A program made the position numbers and the translations under genes. DNA of 64,000 nucleotides from CAYWXV01 sp964462535 (GTDB taxonomy: Bacteria > Bacteroidota > Ignavibacteria > OLB7), in contig CAYWXV010000010.1 in NCBI GenBank assembly GCA_964462535.1, positions 1 through 64,000 of the forward strand, read 5' to 3'. The notes beneath the pieces are model-generated. The model ran no database searches. It was not told where the DNA came from and saw nothing but the letters and a program-made list of their open reading frames with translations. Below, one piece after another: positions 27,235 to 36,163 of this stretch (position 1 is its first letter; the number at the start of each line of letters is the position of its first letter).

Positions 27235-29328
27235 GTGATCATCCCCGACGCGCGCACGGACGCTCCAGACACGCACTATTTCTTCCTTGGTGATGGCCGG
27301 ATCATGGCTGCCATCCAATGGAGCACGCACGCAGGTATGTCGCCGTATGGCATACTTCTTTGCGATCCAGAGCGGATGTCGCGAAAGGAAGGATCCCTCC
27401 TGTTCCATCCCGAATGGGGGCTTGCCCGCACAATGCTCACGGTAATCGTGGGCGGGCGGCGCCACTCGCCACAGGCGGAGGAGACCACCGCCACGTGGGA
27501 CGCGGACGGAGCCCCGACGGTCGTAGTCCGGTGGCGCGCCGACCGCTTTGATGTGACCGAGCGCTTCCGCGTGCAGGAAGGGACGTCGAACCTCATCAGG
27601 GAAGTCTCAATAGGGCCGCGCCCCGATTGCTCAGTTCAAGTTGAGGCGGCTCTCTACGCCAACCCACTCTTCTTCGACGAGTTTTCAACACGGCCACACG
27701 GGGATCTCCACGCCGCCGGCTATTGCTCCCTCGATCTTTATGCAGCTCCATCTGGAAGGGCGTTTGAGCGATTTCTCACCGTGGACGTCCCGTCCGAGGA
27801 GCCGGATCGCGCGGCAACGTTCGTCTACAACCTGGAGGCGGTCGGAACCCATGAGTTCGCCCTGTACCCTGATGAATCACCCTTCGGCGCGACGCATCGT
27901 CCCCCGCTGACGGATCTGGGTATCGCCTTCCCTAGTGCTGTGGAGCAGCGATCTCTCTCGCCGAACCCACCCTCCCTCGCGTCGCGTGTTGCCGAGGCCT
28001 ACAGGCTGGCTGCCTACTCACTTCGGGCGGCGGTATCTGAACTCGGGAAGTTTGATGCATCTATTTGGCAGTACGATTTCGAGTGGGGCATGGACGCGGC
28101 GATGATCGCAACCGCGAGCGCCAGCAGCGGCCTCTTTGACCTATCGCGCGCCGTCCTCAAGAACATTCTGACACGCCTGTCGAACGACGAGGGAATGATT
28201 GCCGAAGCAAGTCGATTCCGCGGCGGTGCCATGTCTGAACTCAACGGCAACGGCGCCGTTCTGGATGCCATCTGGCACTATTGGAGGTGGAGTGGAGACG
28301 AGACATTGCTCCAGATTCACTGGCGCCGAATCTGTGCGATTGCCGACTACCCGCTGCGCCCCGAATTTGAACATCAGTCGGGACTGCTGAGGACACGACG
28401 AGACTTCTGGGAGAGGACTCCGTGGATGGGGGTCGACGAAGGATTCGAGCTGGCTCATCAAGTTTGGTGCGGGGTTGGTCTTCGACGAATCGCGGACCTG
28501 GCAGACCTGATGGGCGAGAGCCGTCGAGGGGATCTGTGGCGCGCCAGGGGTGAGAAGATTCTCGACGCCATGATGCACGACTCAACGTGGGGACTGATAC
28601 ACGACGGACGATTCATTCGGCGCAGGCGCGTTGATGGCACTGTACAGGACATGCTTGATCCGAAGATGGATGGTGTGCCACCGGAGTATGCCCCGTACAT
28701 CCCCGCGCAGATCGACACGACGCAACGGGAGTGGGAACCGTGCGTGACGGAGGCGCTACCAATCGTCTACGGATTGATCGATGCTCGATCCGACGTCGCG
28801 CTTGCGACGCTCGACAGGTTGGAAGCGCTTTGGAATCCAACGGGCAGAGGTGGATATGCCAGATACAACGTGAACAGCGACCCCGACTCCCCAGGTCCCT
28901 GGCCCTTCGCAACAGCGTTCATGGCTGCTGCACACGTAGAGTCACGGATGGAGGATAGAGCCGCACGCGCGATCGAATGGCTTCTCGACATTGCGGGTCC
29001 CGGCATGAGCTGGCTGGAGTTTTATGGCACCCGCCCGACACCTCCGTTTCCCCCGGTGGGCGTCATCGTGTGGGGGTGGGCACAGTTCCTGCTTCTCGTA
29101 GACAAACACATTGTGGGGACGCGCGTATCCGGCCACACCGTTCGCATCACGCCAAAGCTAATCGGCATAGATCACACGGTCCGATTCGGCAACCACGTTA
29201 TTCAGGTTCTGGTGCACGGTTTCGACGGCGCGACCCTGGATGGCAATCCTATTACACTCGATGGGGAAACGGCGATAATTCAGCTTCCCCTCCAAAACGA
29301 CCATCGCCTGGTCTTCCTTCGCGCTTGA
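27235..29328 (+). CDS. Glycoside hydrolase-like protein (six-hairpin glycosidase, amylo-glucosidase type)
   Basis: A 697-residue protein with an N-terminal beta-sandwich (about 1-230) and an (alpha/alpha)6 barrel (about 240-640), the layout of bacterial debranching-type and GH15/GH63-like glucosidases. The segment WQYDFEWGMDAAMIA in the first barrel helices, RTRRDFWERTPWMGVDEGFE and WLEFYGTRP near the end carry the acidic and aromatic residues expected at a sugar-binding site. The start is GTG at 27235, 9 bp after the symporter stop; there is no signal peptide, so it acts in the cytoplasm. It may process the sugar imported by the symporter. The GH family and substrate are not assigned. Confidence 0.78.
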   Translation: MIIPDARTDAPDTHYFFLGDGRIMAAIQWSTHAGMSPYGILLCDPERMSRKEGSLLFHPEWGLARTMLTVIVGGRRHSPQAEETTATWDADGAPTVVVRWRADRFDVTERFRVQEGTSNLIREVSIGPRPDCSVQVEAALYANPLFFDEFSTRPHGDLHAAGYCSLDLYAAPSGRAFERFLTVDVPSEEPDRAATFVYNLEAVGTHEFALYPDESPFGATHRPPLTDLGIAFPSAVEQRSLSPNPPSLASRVAEAYRLAAYSLRAAVSELGKFDASIWQYDFEWGMDAAMIATASASSGLFDLSRAVLKNILTRLSNDEGMIAEASRFRGGAMSELNGNGAVLDAIWHYWRWSGDETLLQIHWRRICAIADYPLRPEFEHQSGLLRTRRDFWERTPWMGVDEGFELAHQVWCGVGLRRIADLADLMGESRRGDLWRARGEKILDAMMHDSTWGLIHDGRFIRRRRVDGTVQDMLDPKMDGVPPEYAPYIPAQIDTTQREWEPCVTEALPIVYGLIDARSDVALATLDRLEALWNPTGRGGYARYNVNSDPDSPGPWPFATAFMAAAHVESRMEDRAARAIEWLLDIAGPGMSWLEFYGTRPTPPFPPVGVIVWGWAQFLLLVDKHIVGTRVSGHTVRITPKLIGIDHTVRFGNHVIQVLVHGFDGATLDGNPITLDGETAIIQLPLQNDHRLVFLRA

Positions 29329-29335
29329 TACCTCT

Positions 29336-32248
29336 ATGATGTTTCACGCCGTGCCGCGTTGTTCTCCCCTATTCTTGCTCTCGCTTGGTCTCTTCCTGAC
29401 GTCGTGTGGGTCATCGTCAACGTCGACGCAGACCAGCGATAGCGTTGTCGCGTCCAACACGAATCGCGCCGCCGATTCCGTTCGGTCGGGCACGTGGGTA
29501 CCTCCTTGGAACTTCATGTCGCTGGATGCGGCGCAGGTTGATCTTTTCCTTGAGGAGCACCCCACGTACGACGGGCGAGGCGTTCTCCTGCTGATACTGG
29601 ACACGGGGGTGGACATGGGAATTCCGGGTCTTGCAAAGACGTCAACGGGAAAGCCCAAGGTGATAGATGCCCTTGACTTTGCACGCTCAAACGTGGTGCA
29701 ATGCAAGCGCGCGACGGTTGCGGGGGGAAGAATCACCGGACAGCGTGAAATCCGGGGGATCGACTCTGTCTCCCCCTCGCCTCTTCCCGGCGAAGTCTAT
29801 GCCGGATGGATGGACGAACGCGTGTATCGCAACAGCTCCGTGCGCGACTTCGACGGCGACGGCGACGCCGAGTCACTCTTCGCCGTCGTTCTCGTGCGGA
29901 CAACAGCTGGTTGGCGCGTGATTGTTGACACAGACGGAGACGGGAGTCTCGTTGATGAAAAGCCAGTCTCCAACTACAATGAAGGGCTTCAGACGTTTGG
30001 GTTCAAACAGCGTAACGGCGGGCCACCAACCATGGCAATTGCCGCACATATCGACACGGTCGCGAAAAGCGTTGCGTTTCACTACGATATGGGTGGGCAT
30101 GGTACGCATGTCGCTGGAATCGCAGCCGGATTCGGAATAAATGGAGAGACGGGATTCAACGGCGTCGCTCCAGGGGCGCAGATCATCTCGTGCAAATTCT
30201 CCGGCGACACGACGGACGACAACACCGTCACGGGGAGCATGAAGCGTGCATACGATTACGCGGCCCGTCTGGCAGACTCGCTTGCGCCCCACCACACCCC
30301 GGTTGTCGCGAACATGAGCTTCGGCATCGGCTCGGCTCTCGAGGGTCGAGGGGACATCGAGGCCTATCTAGACACCCTGATTCCTAACCATCCAAACCTG
30401 TTCGTTGTGACATCGGCGGGGAACGAGGGACCTGGCATATCAACCGTCGGTCTCCCAGCCGCCGCATCGCGAATCATCAGTGTGGGCGCACTACTCCCAA
30501 AGGGGATCGGGCGCGACGGATACAATGCCTCGATCGATCGTGACATCATTTGGGATTTTTCTTCCCGCGGCGGCGAGGTTGATAAACCAGACGTAGTAGC
30601 TCCAGGCACGGCCGTCAGCACTGTGCCGCGATTCTCTTATGAACCACAGGCAAGCGGAACCTCAATGGCCAGTCCTTATGCGGCGGGCGTGGTGGCTCTC
30701 GTATTGAGCGCTATGCGGCAGGAAGATTCGACGCACATGCCGACACAGGAGGCGGTACGGAGAGCACTGCGTGCGGGGGCTACGAAACTCCCTGAATACG
30801 CGGCCATTGAACAGGGGGGGGGACTCGTGAACGTCAGACGGACCTACAACATCCTCCGCGAATATCGATCGCGCGGATTCACCGACAACCTGCAGCTCTA
30901 TTCCATCTCCACTCTGTCGCCGAACTATCCCGACGGCTATGGTTCGACTGCGTTCTGGCGGAGCGGCTTCGTCCCAGGCGACGACTGGAGACAGAACTTC
31001 CGCATTACCCGCTTCGTTCCGCGTGTCGCCAGTCGTCCCGATGCAGACTTCTTCCGCGCCTATACCCTTGAGTCTAGCGTCGACTGGCTGACCACGGTGC
31101 AGAAGACAGTATACATACGCAATCGGAGTACTGCCGAGGTCGACGTGCTCTACGACCGCACCCGCATGACGGAGCCCGGGATCTACTCAGGAAAGGTAGT
31201 TGCACGGCGGGCACATGCCGGCGGACCAACACCACCCTCAGAGGTAGAATTCGAGCTTCTGAATACCGTTATCGTACCGTATCGGTTTTGCGCCGAAAAT
31301 GCTTACCGCTTCTCGACACCGGAAGTCGCTCTACCGGCCGGCGTCAGCAAACGGATCTATGTTGCCCCGCCCGCCGGGGCGTCCGCTCTTCGATTCACGC
31401 TTTCCGTGCCAAAGGGGACTCGTTCCCAGGTCTCAGGGAAGATTGCCTCTCGATTCGGTGAGACGGTCGGCTATCTGTCGCGAGCATACGGCTTGGAGCG
31501 TGACCGGGCGTCCGTCGTCGTTCCCGTGGAGACGCTGGGAGATGGAGTAATCGAGGTGGTTGTGCAGGCCGAGGCATTCGACGGAGCAGGCGGCATATCT
31601 CGGTTCACATTGGACGCCGAGGCGATCATGCTCGACGCCACGATCGAGCTTAAGGAGGACGCCGGAACGCAGTCTCTGGTGGTGGAGGCTTCGAACACCG
31701 GCACGGAGCCTATTGAAGGGAGTTTCTCGTATACGCTAAAGGGATTCGGACGCACGTTCACAGACACAATGAACACGGATGTCTGGCAGAGAACAATGAC
31801 CATGCGTCCGGACGATGGGGCACTCTGGGCAAAGGTCTCCATATCTGTTCCAGACTACTTGCGGTCTACCGACGTGCTGATTCAATTGCTCGACGACAAG
31901 GGCGTAGTTCAGACACAGGAGTCGCTCAACGGCCCGGAGGTCTGGCTATTCCTCCCGAACTTTCATCGTGGGGAGACCGGACGCTATGAGCTTCGCGTAC
32001 AGTACGGCGCGGCATTCGAGGGGAAGTTCAAGCCGGTGATTCTGACTATCACGGAGAATCACGTCCACCCCTCGGACCCCAGGTCACTAGGCGGGTTTGG
32101 TGGCGACGAATTCTACCCATACATCCCACGGACGATTGAATCGCGTCTGCCCCCTGTTGACACACCCGATGGGTACCAGACACTGATTGATGTGACGTTT
32201 AAGCCAAACAGCGCCGACGAGGCGATCACCTGGGAGGTAGTTCGATAG
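29336..32248 (+). CDS. S8 subtilisin-family serine peptidase lipoprotein, tripeptidyl-peptidase II-like
   Basis: A 970-residue peptidase with a lipoprotein signal (lipobox LTSC, Cys24). The catalytic triad is visible: Asp89 in LLLILDTGVDMG, His255 in GGHGTHVAGIAAG and Ser443 in SGTSMASPYAAGVVAL. The oxyanion Asn is in VVTSAGNEGPG. A long insert between Asp and His (about 100-240) and the ~500-residue beta-rich C-terminal region are as in tripeptidyl-peptidase II and its bacterial relatives, which trim tripeptides from peptide N-termini. The gene lies 7 bp after the glycosidase gene and begins with two ATG codons, either of which may be used. It probably faces the periplasm or cell surface. 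A hairpin follows the stop. Confidence 0.93.
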   Translation: MMFHAVPRCSPLFLLSLGLFLTSCGSSSTSTQTSDSVVASNTNRAADSVRSGTWVPPWNFMSLDAAQVDLFLEEHPTYDGRGVLLLILDTGVDMGIPGLAKTSTGKPKVIDALDFARSNVVQCKRATVAGGRITGQREIRGIDSVSPSPLPGEVYAGWMDERVYRNSSVRDFDGDGDAESLFAVVLVRTTAGWRVIVDTDGDGSLVDEKPVSNYNEGLQTFGFKQRNGGPPTMAIAAHIDTVAKSVAFHYDMGGHGTHVAGIAAGFGINGETGFNGVAPGAQIISCKFSGDTTDDNTVTGSMKRAYDYAARLADSLAPHHTPVVANMSFGIGSALEGRGDIEAYLDTLIPNHPNLFVVTSAGNEGPGISTVGLPAAASRIISVGALLPKGIGRDGYNASIDRDIIWDFSSRGGEVDKPDVVAPGTAVSTVPRFSYEPQASGTSMASPYAAGVVALVLSAMRQEDSTHMPTQEAVRRALRAGATKLPEYAAIEQGGGLVNVRRTYNILREYRSRGFTDNLQLYSISTLSPNYPDGYGSTAFWRSGFVPGDDWRQNFRITRFVPRVASRPDADFFRAYTLESSVDWLTTVQKTVYIRNRSTAEVDVLYDRTRMTEPGIYSGKVVARRAHAGGPTPPSEVEFELLNTVIVPYRFCAENAYRFSTPEVALPAGVSKRIYVAPPAGASALRFTLSVPKGTRSQVSGKIASRFGETVGYLSRAYGLERDRASVVVPVETLGDGVIEVVVQAEAFDGAGGISRFTLDAEAIMLDATIELKEDAGTQSLVVEASNTGTEPIEGSFSYTLKGFGRTFTDTMNTDVWQRTMTMRPDDGALWAKVSISVPDYLRSTDVLIQLLDDKGVVQTQESLNGPEVWLFLPNFHRGETGRYELRVQYGAAFEGKFKPVILTITENHVHPSDPRSLGGFGGDEFYPYIPRTIESRLPPVDTPDGYQTLIDVTFKPNSADEAITWEVVR

Positions 32249-32254
32249 AATTTG

Positions 32255-32280
32255 GGGGAAGGCATAATTCTGCTTTTCCC
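32255..32280 (+). terminator. Possible terminator hairpin after the subtilase
   Basis: GGGGAAGGCA and TGCTTTTCCC pair over 10 positions, three as G-U wobbles, with a 6-nt loop. It begins 6 bp after the stop. The T run lies in the stem, not after it, so termination strength is uncertain. Confidence 0.4.
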
Positions 32281-32375
32281 ATTCGGGATAGTCCTGTATT
32301 TTCAAACATTCCGAGCAGTCCAGAGTCCGGAATCCGCAAAAAAACACGTTGTGCGTCAACGGAGGTCCAGTCCAC

Positions 32376-33596
32376 ATGCACTACCGTCTGCTTGATCTTC
32401 TATGCTGTCCCGCATGCGAAGGGACGCTTCATTTGTCAAACATCACCGAGCGAAAGCTCGAGCATCCACGCGAAGGATCATTCGGTCCTTGCGGAACCTG
32501 CGCATTCACTGCATCCGCACACTATCCATTCAATGACGAGCAGGGACGCTGCCGAGCCTGTTGGGAGGTGGAGATTGAAAGCGGCGAACTCGTCTGCCTT
32601 GCCTGTGGCGCGTCCTACCCTGTTATCGACGGCGTCCCCAGAATGCTCCCGGCTGGACTTGGCGGAAATGCGGCCGAACTGAGTTCCGTGAAGGAGCATA
32701 CGCAGAAGAATTTCGGATACGAGTGGCAGTTCTACGCGCGCCACGGATGGGATTACGGAACAGATAAGCGTTATGACCCGAACCGGTTCGAGGTCGAGAA
32801 GGACAACTTTGTCCGGAAGGCTCTGGTCGACCCCGAAGAATTCCACGGGAAGCTGATACTCGACGCCGGCTGTGGTAACGGCCGGTACACGAATCAGGCT
32901 CGTGCGCTGGGTGCCGAAGTCGTCGGTATCGATATCAGCCGCGCTGTGGACGCCGCCTACACGAACCTCGCGGATCGCCCGGAGACGCACATCGTCCAAG
33001 CGGATATCTTCAATCCCCCGTTCCGTCGCAACATCTTCGACCGCGTGTTCTCGCTCGGTGTCTTGATGCATACCGGGAACGCGCGAAGAGCGTTCGAATC
33101 GCTCCTCCGATACATCAAGCCGGGCGGCACGATCTCCTTCCACCTCTACCGACAGGGAAACAGGATATACGAGTGGGTTGACGACCGACTCCGCCGCCGC
33201 ACCGTCAACATGGACCTCGATCGACTGTTGAAACTCTCGACCCGGGGCGCGTGGATTGCTAAATTGGTCTTTAGCACGCGGTGGGTAACTGGAGGGCGCC
33301 CGATTCTCTACGAGCTGATGAATTGCTTCATCCGACTGGAGATGGCCGAACACAACGTCTTTGACTGGTACTCTGCTCCGGTTGCCTCCCATCACACGTA
33401 TGGCGAGGCGCGGGAATGGCTCCGCGACAACGAGCTCGACCTTACGGGGTCGAACGAACGCCGGAAGTCGTGGATCGTGCGGCTTCTTGCATCCCCCGCC
33501 GGTGGTGTTACTGTGAAGGGACGGAAGCGGTCTGTGCTGGCCGACCCAACGCAGTCAAGGAAATCAACAACGACATCTGCCCCCCACGTGACGTGA
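32376..33596 (+). CDS. Class I SAM methyltransferase with N-terminal zinc ribbon
   Basis: A 406-residue cytoplasmic protein. The first ~90 residues are a Trm112-like zinc-binding region (RLLDLLCCPACEGTLHL, then CGTC and CLACGASYPVIDGVPRML). A Rossmann methyltransferase follows with motif I LILDAGCGNGRYT at 160-172, motif II acid in VVGIDIS, and motif IV-like DRVFSLGVLMHTGNARRAFE, then KPGGTISFHLY. This two-part form is common among methyltransferases encoded near cell-envelope or glycan genes, but the substrate is not known. The ATG at 32376 has GGAGG 11 nt upstream, which settles the start over an earlier TTG. The next gene is 63 bp downstream. Confidence 0.88.
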   Translation: MHYRLLDLLCCPACEGTLHLSNITERKLEHPREGSFGPCGTCAFTASAHYPFNDEQGRCRACWEVEIESGELVCLACGASYPVIDGVPRMLPAGLGGNAAELSSVKEHTQKNFGYEWQFYARHGWDYGTDKRYDPNRFEVEKDNFVRKALVDPEEFHGKLILDAGCGNGRYTNQARALGAEVVGIDISRAVDAAYTNLADRPETHIVQADIFNPPFRRNIFDRVFSLGVLMHTGNARRAFESLLRYIKPGGTISFHLYRQGNRIYEWVDDRLRRRTVNMDLDRLLKLSTRGAWIAKLVFSTRWVTGGRPILYELMNCFIRLEMAEHNVFDWYSAPVASHHTYGEAREWLRDNELDLTGSNERRKSWIVRLLASPAGGVTVKGRKRSVLADPTQSRKSTTTSAPHVT

Positions 33597-33659
33597 CGAA
33601 CCGCCGTTGTCCCGATCGCGGGGGAGGCGACTCTCCCGTCAACAATCAGGACGATCGCG

Positions 33660-34112
33660 ATGAAAGATAGAGCGAGTCACATTCGAAGGGCCCTTGCTAC
33701 AGGGGCCCTTCTTCTGTTCATCACCGCCCTACACCTCCCTGCACAACCGCGCCCCAAGAGCTTCAGCGGCGAATGGTCCTACAGCCGCAATGGCTATTCC
33801 TTCACGCTCAAGCTGTCACAACGGGGCGATTCACTTGTCGGAGCCCATTGTGCCGTAACGCGGAATGCCGCACGGATCGACTGTGCGTTCAGCGAAGACG
33901 GGTCCCCGCAGCCAGTTTCCCTTGCCGGGGCAATAACGAATGGACGCGCCATCGTCCGATTCAAGAGTTCGTACAGCGAAGCCACTGGCAGTGCTCGAAT
34001 TGTCTTCCGCGGAAGAAACATCGAGTGGACTATCGTGCGTGGTTCCGTCAGCGATGGTGAGTACTACCTCCCCGCTCGTGCGGTCCTTTCGCGCGTCTCA
34101 GGGGGAGAGTGA
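33660..34112 (+). CDS. Small secreted protein of unknown function
   Basis: A 150-residue exported protein: signal peptide about 1-29 (RRALATGALLLFITALHLPA) followed by a beta-rich mature domain starting SFSGEWSYSRNGYSFTLKL with a repeated GA-type strand pattern. It resembles lipocalin-like or avidin-like small beta-barrels only in its GEW opening, so no function is given. The signal-peptide coding region contains a 9-bp perfect inverted repeat (33685-33711). Its stop TGA overlaps the ATG of the helicase gene, a coupling that is unexpected for a periplasmic protein and a DNA helicase. Confidence 0.78.
   Translation: MKDRASHIRRALATGALLLFITALHLPAQPRPKSFSGEWSYSRNGYSFTLKLSQRGDSLVGAHCAVTRNAARIDCAFSEDGSPQPVSLAGAITNGRAIVRFKSSYSEATGSARIVFRGRNIEWTIVRGSVSDGEYYLPARAVLSRVSGGE
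33685..33711 (+). promoter_or_regulatory. GC-rich hairpin inside a signal-peptide coding region
   Basis: GAAGGGCCC at 33685-33693 pairs with GGGCCCTTC at 33703-33711 (9 bp, 9-nt loop), followed by TTCTGTTC. It begins 26 bp into the coding sequence. The geometry is like the terminators of this window, so it could cause attenuation or slow translation. Function is inferred. Confidence 0.45.
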
Positions 34113-36139
34113 TGTCGAACACGGATGTGCCGGAGCGAACAGAGGGGGACCACTCGCCGAAGCGCCGCACGTTTGTGCTGAAGAGGCGCGATGAGTCGGT
34201 CGCGTCGCACAAATTCTCGATACGATATGCTGACGAACTGAACGCCTCACAACTCGCAGCAGTCGAGCAGGTGAACGGTCCCGTGCTTGTAATTGCCGGC
34301 GCCGGAACCGGAAAGACGCGGACGCTCGTCTACCGTGTAGCCAGGTTGGTCGAAATGGGTGTCCCTCCGGGACAGGTGCTGCTCCTGACCTTTACGCGTC
34401 GCTCAGCGCAGGAAATGCTCCGGAGAGCGTCGACACTTGTTGGCTCTCGCGCCGAGGCCGTCGAGGGGGGGACATTTCACTCGTTTGCCAACACGACCCT
34501 TCGGCGACACGCACAACGCCTTGGTTACGGCCAGGGATTCACGATCCTCGATCAAGGCGACAGCGAGGATGTGATCAATCTGCTTCGCGCGCGCATGGGA
34601 ATGGACGCGCGCGGCGTTCGCTTTCCAAGGAAGCAGACTCTTGCCTCCATGATTTCCGGATCGATCAACCGTCTGACGCCAATAGAGGAGATTATTGCGG
34701 AGGAATATCCGCAGTTCCGAAATCAGATCGACGAGATATCCGCCTTGGCTCGCTCGTATCAGGAGTACAAGCGTGCGAGCAATGTCATGGACTACGACGA
34801 TCTCCTGGTGAACTTATCCCTGCTTCTCGAGCGTCATGAGGACCTTCGCCACCGTCTCGCCGAATCGTATCGCTTCATTATGGTCGATGAATACCAGGAC
34901 ACGAATCGTCTTCAGCACGAGATTATTCGGCTAATCGGGGCCGAGCACAGCAACGTGATGGCCGTCGGGGATGATTCGCAGTCGATATACAGTTTTCGCG
35001 GCGCGAATTTCCGCAACATCATGGACTTTCCGCGAACCTTCCCGAATGCTACGGTGATCACACTTGAGGAGAATTATCGCTCCACCCAGCCCATCCTGAA
35101 TCTTACCAACGAGATCCTGCGCGCAGCCGTTGAGAAGTACGAAAAGAATCTGTACACCAGAAGAACTGGCGGCGACGCGCCAATGATAGTGTCGACGGCA
35201 GATGAGGGTTTGCAATCCCAGTTTATCGTTCAGAGGATCCTGGAGCTACGCGAAGAGGGAATTGAACTATCTGACATTGCCGTTCTCTTTCGCAGCAGCT
35301 TTCTTTCGTTCGATCTCGAAATCGAATTAAACAAGGCGAATATTCCGTACGTGAAAATGGGTGGGTTCAAGTTTATTGAAACCTCGCATGTCAAGGATCT
35401 CATTTCGTACCTCCGCGTCATTCACAATCCACGCGATGTCGTGAGCTGGAATCGAATCCTCCTCCTCCTTCCCGGCGTTGGCCCGCGGACAGCACAACGG
35501 GTCATTGATGCGATTGCGTCCGGTGGGCTGACAATTGCGCCGGGGGCCGACGTGACCGCGAGGAAGGTCAGCGCCAATCAGGGCGTAGGGGACCTCTTCC
35601 GGCTCCTGGAAGAGATCGCCCCGGAACGGCTGACGGTGCCTGACAAGGTCGATAGGCTTGTCGAGTATTACCGGCCAATAATGAAGAGTCGGTATGATGA
35701 CTTTTCGAAGCGCCTGAAGGACGTCGAGATGTTCGGTGAAATTGCAGCGCGTTACAGGTCTCTCGCTTCGTTCCTCAGTGACATGGCTCTCGAACCACCA
35801 AGTGAGTCAGTCATCGGTCTCGAGGATGGCGACGAGGATGAGAAGCTCGTTCTCTCGACGATTCATTCGGCAAAGGGGCTGGAGTGGAATACCGTATTCG
35901 TGATCTGGGCGCTGGACGGACGCTTCCCATCCTACCATGCCGCCGGGAGCCTTGATGCGATGGAGGAAGAGCGGAGATTGATGTACGTGGCGACAACGCG
36001 AGCAAAGGACCACCTGATCATCTCGTACCCGACCAACGTCTACGATCGTGAGAGTGGCATGGTCCTTTCGAAGCCGTCCCGGTTCATCGATGGAATCGCC
36101 GACGACATAGCCGAACGATGGGTGGTGTCCGATGAGTAG
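34112..36139 (+). CDS. UvrD/Rep/PcrA family superfamily I DNA helicase
   Basis: A 675-residue ATP-dependent 3'-5' DNA helicase for repair or replication restart. Walker A IAGAGTGKTRT lies at 61-71, motif II is VDEYQDTNRLQ, motif III AVGDDSQSIYSFRGAN, motif IV LEENYRSTQ, motif V LSTIHSAKGLEW and motif VI ERRLMYVATTRAKDHL. An extra N-terminal stretch (SPKRRTFVLKRRDES) precedes the helicase core. The length matches Rep/PcrA-type enzymes without a RecB nuclease domain. ATG at 34112 overlaps the previous stop in TGATG and has GGGGGAGAG upstream; a GTG three bases earlier is the alternative. It converges with the minus-strand gene at 36164. Confidence 0.95.
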   Translation: MSNTDVPERTEGDHSPKRRTFVLKRRDESVASHKFSIRYADELNASQLAAVEQVNGPVLVIAGAGTGKTRTLVYRVARLVEMGVPPGQVLLLTFTRRSAQEMLRRASTLVGSRAEAVEGGTFHSFANTTLRRHAQRLGYGQGFTILDQGDSEDVINLLRARMGMDARGVRFPRKQTLASMISGSINRLTPIEEIIAEEYPQFRNQIDEISALARSYQEYKRASNVMDYDDLLVNLSLLLERHEDLRHRLAESYRFIMVDEYQDTNRLQHEIIRLIGAEHSNVMAVGDDSQSIYSFRGANFRNIMDFPRTFPNATVITLEENYRSTQPILNLTNEILRAAVEKYEKNLYTRRTGGDAPMIVSTADEGLQSQFIVQRILELREEGIELSDIAVLFRSSFLSFDLEIELNKANIPYVKMGGFKFIETSHVKDLISYLRVIHNPRDVVSWNRILLLLPGVGPRTAQRVIDAIASGGLTIAPGADVTARKVSANQGVGDLFRLLEEIAPERLTVPDKVDRLVEYYRPIMKSRYDDFSKRLKDVEMFGEIAARYRSLASFLSDMALEPPSESVIGLEDGDEDEKLVLSTIHSAKGLEWNTVFVIWALDGRFPSYHAAGSLDAMEEERRLMYVATTRAKDHLIISYPTNVYDRESGMVLSKPSRFIDGIADDIAERWVVSDE

Positions 36140-36163
36140 TGAGTTGAACAACCAGCCACGGCT

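Noticed and set aside
32478..33395. 305-codon minus-strand open frame opposite the methyltransferase
   Set aside because: Composition and lack of motifs mark it as a shadow of the real gene.
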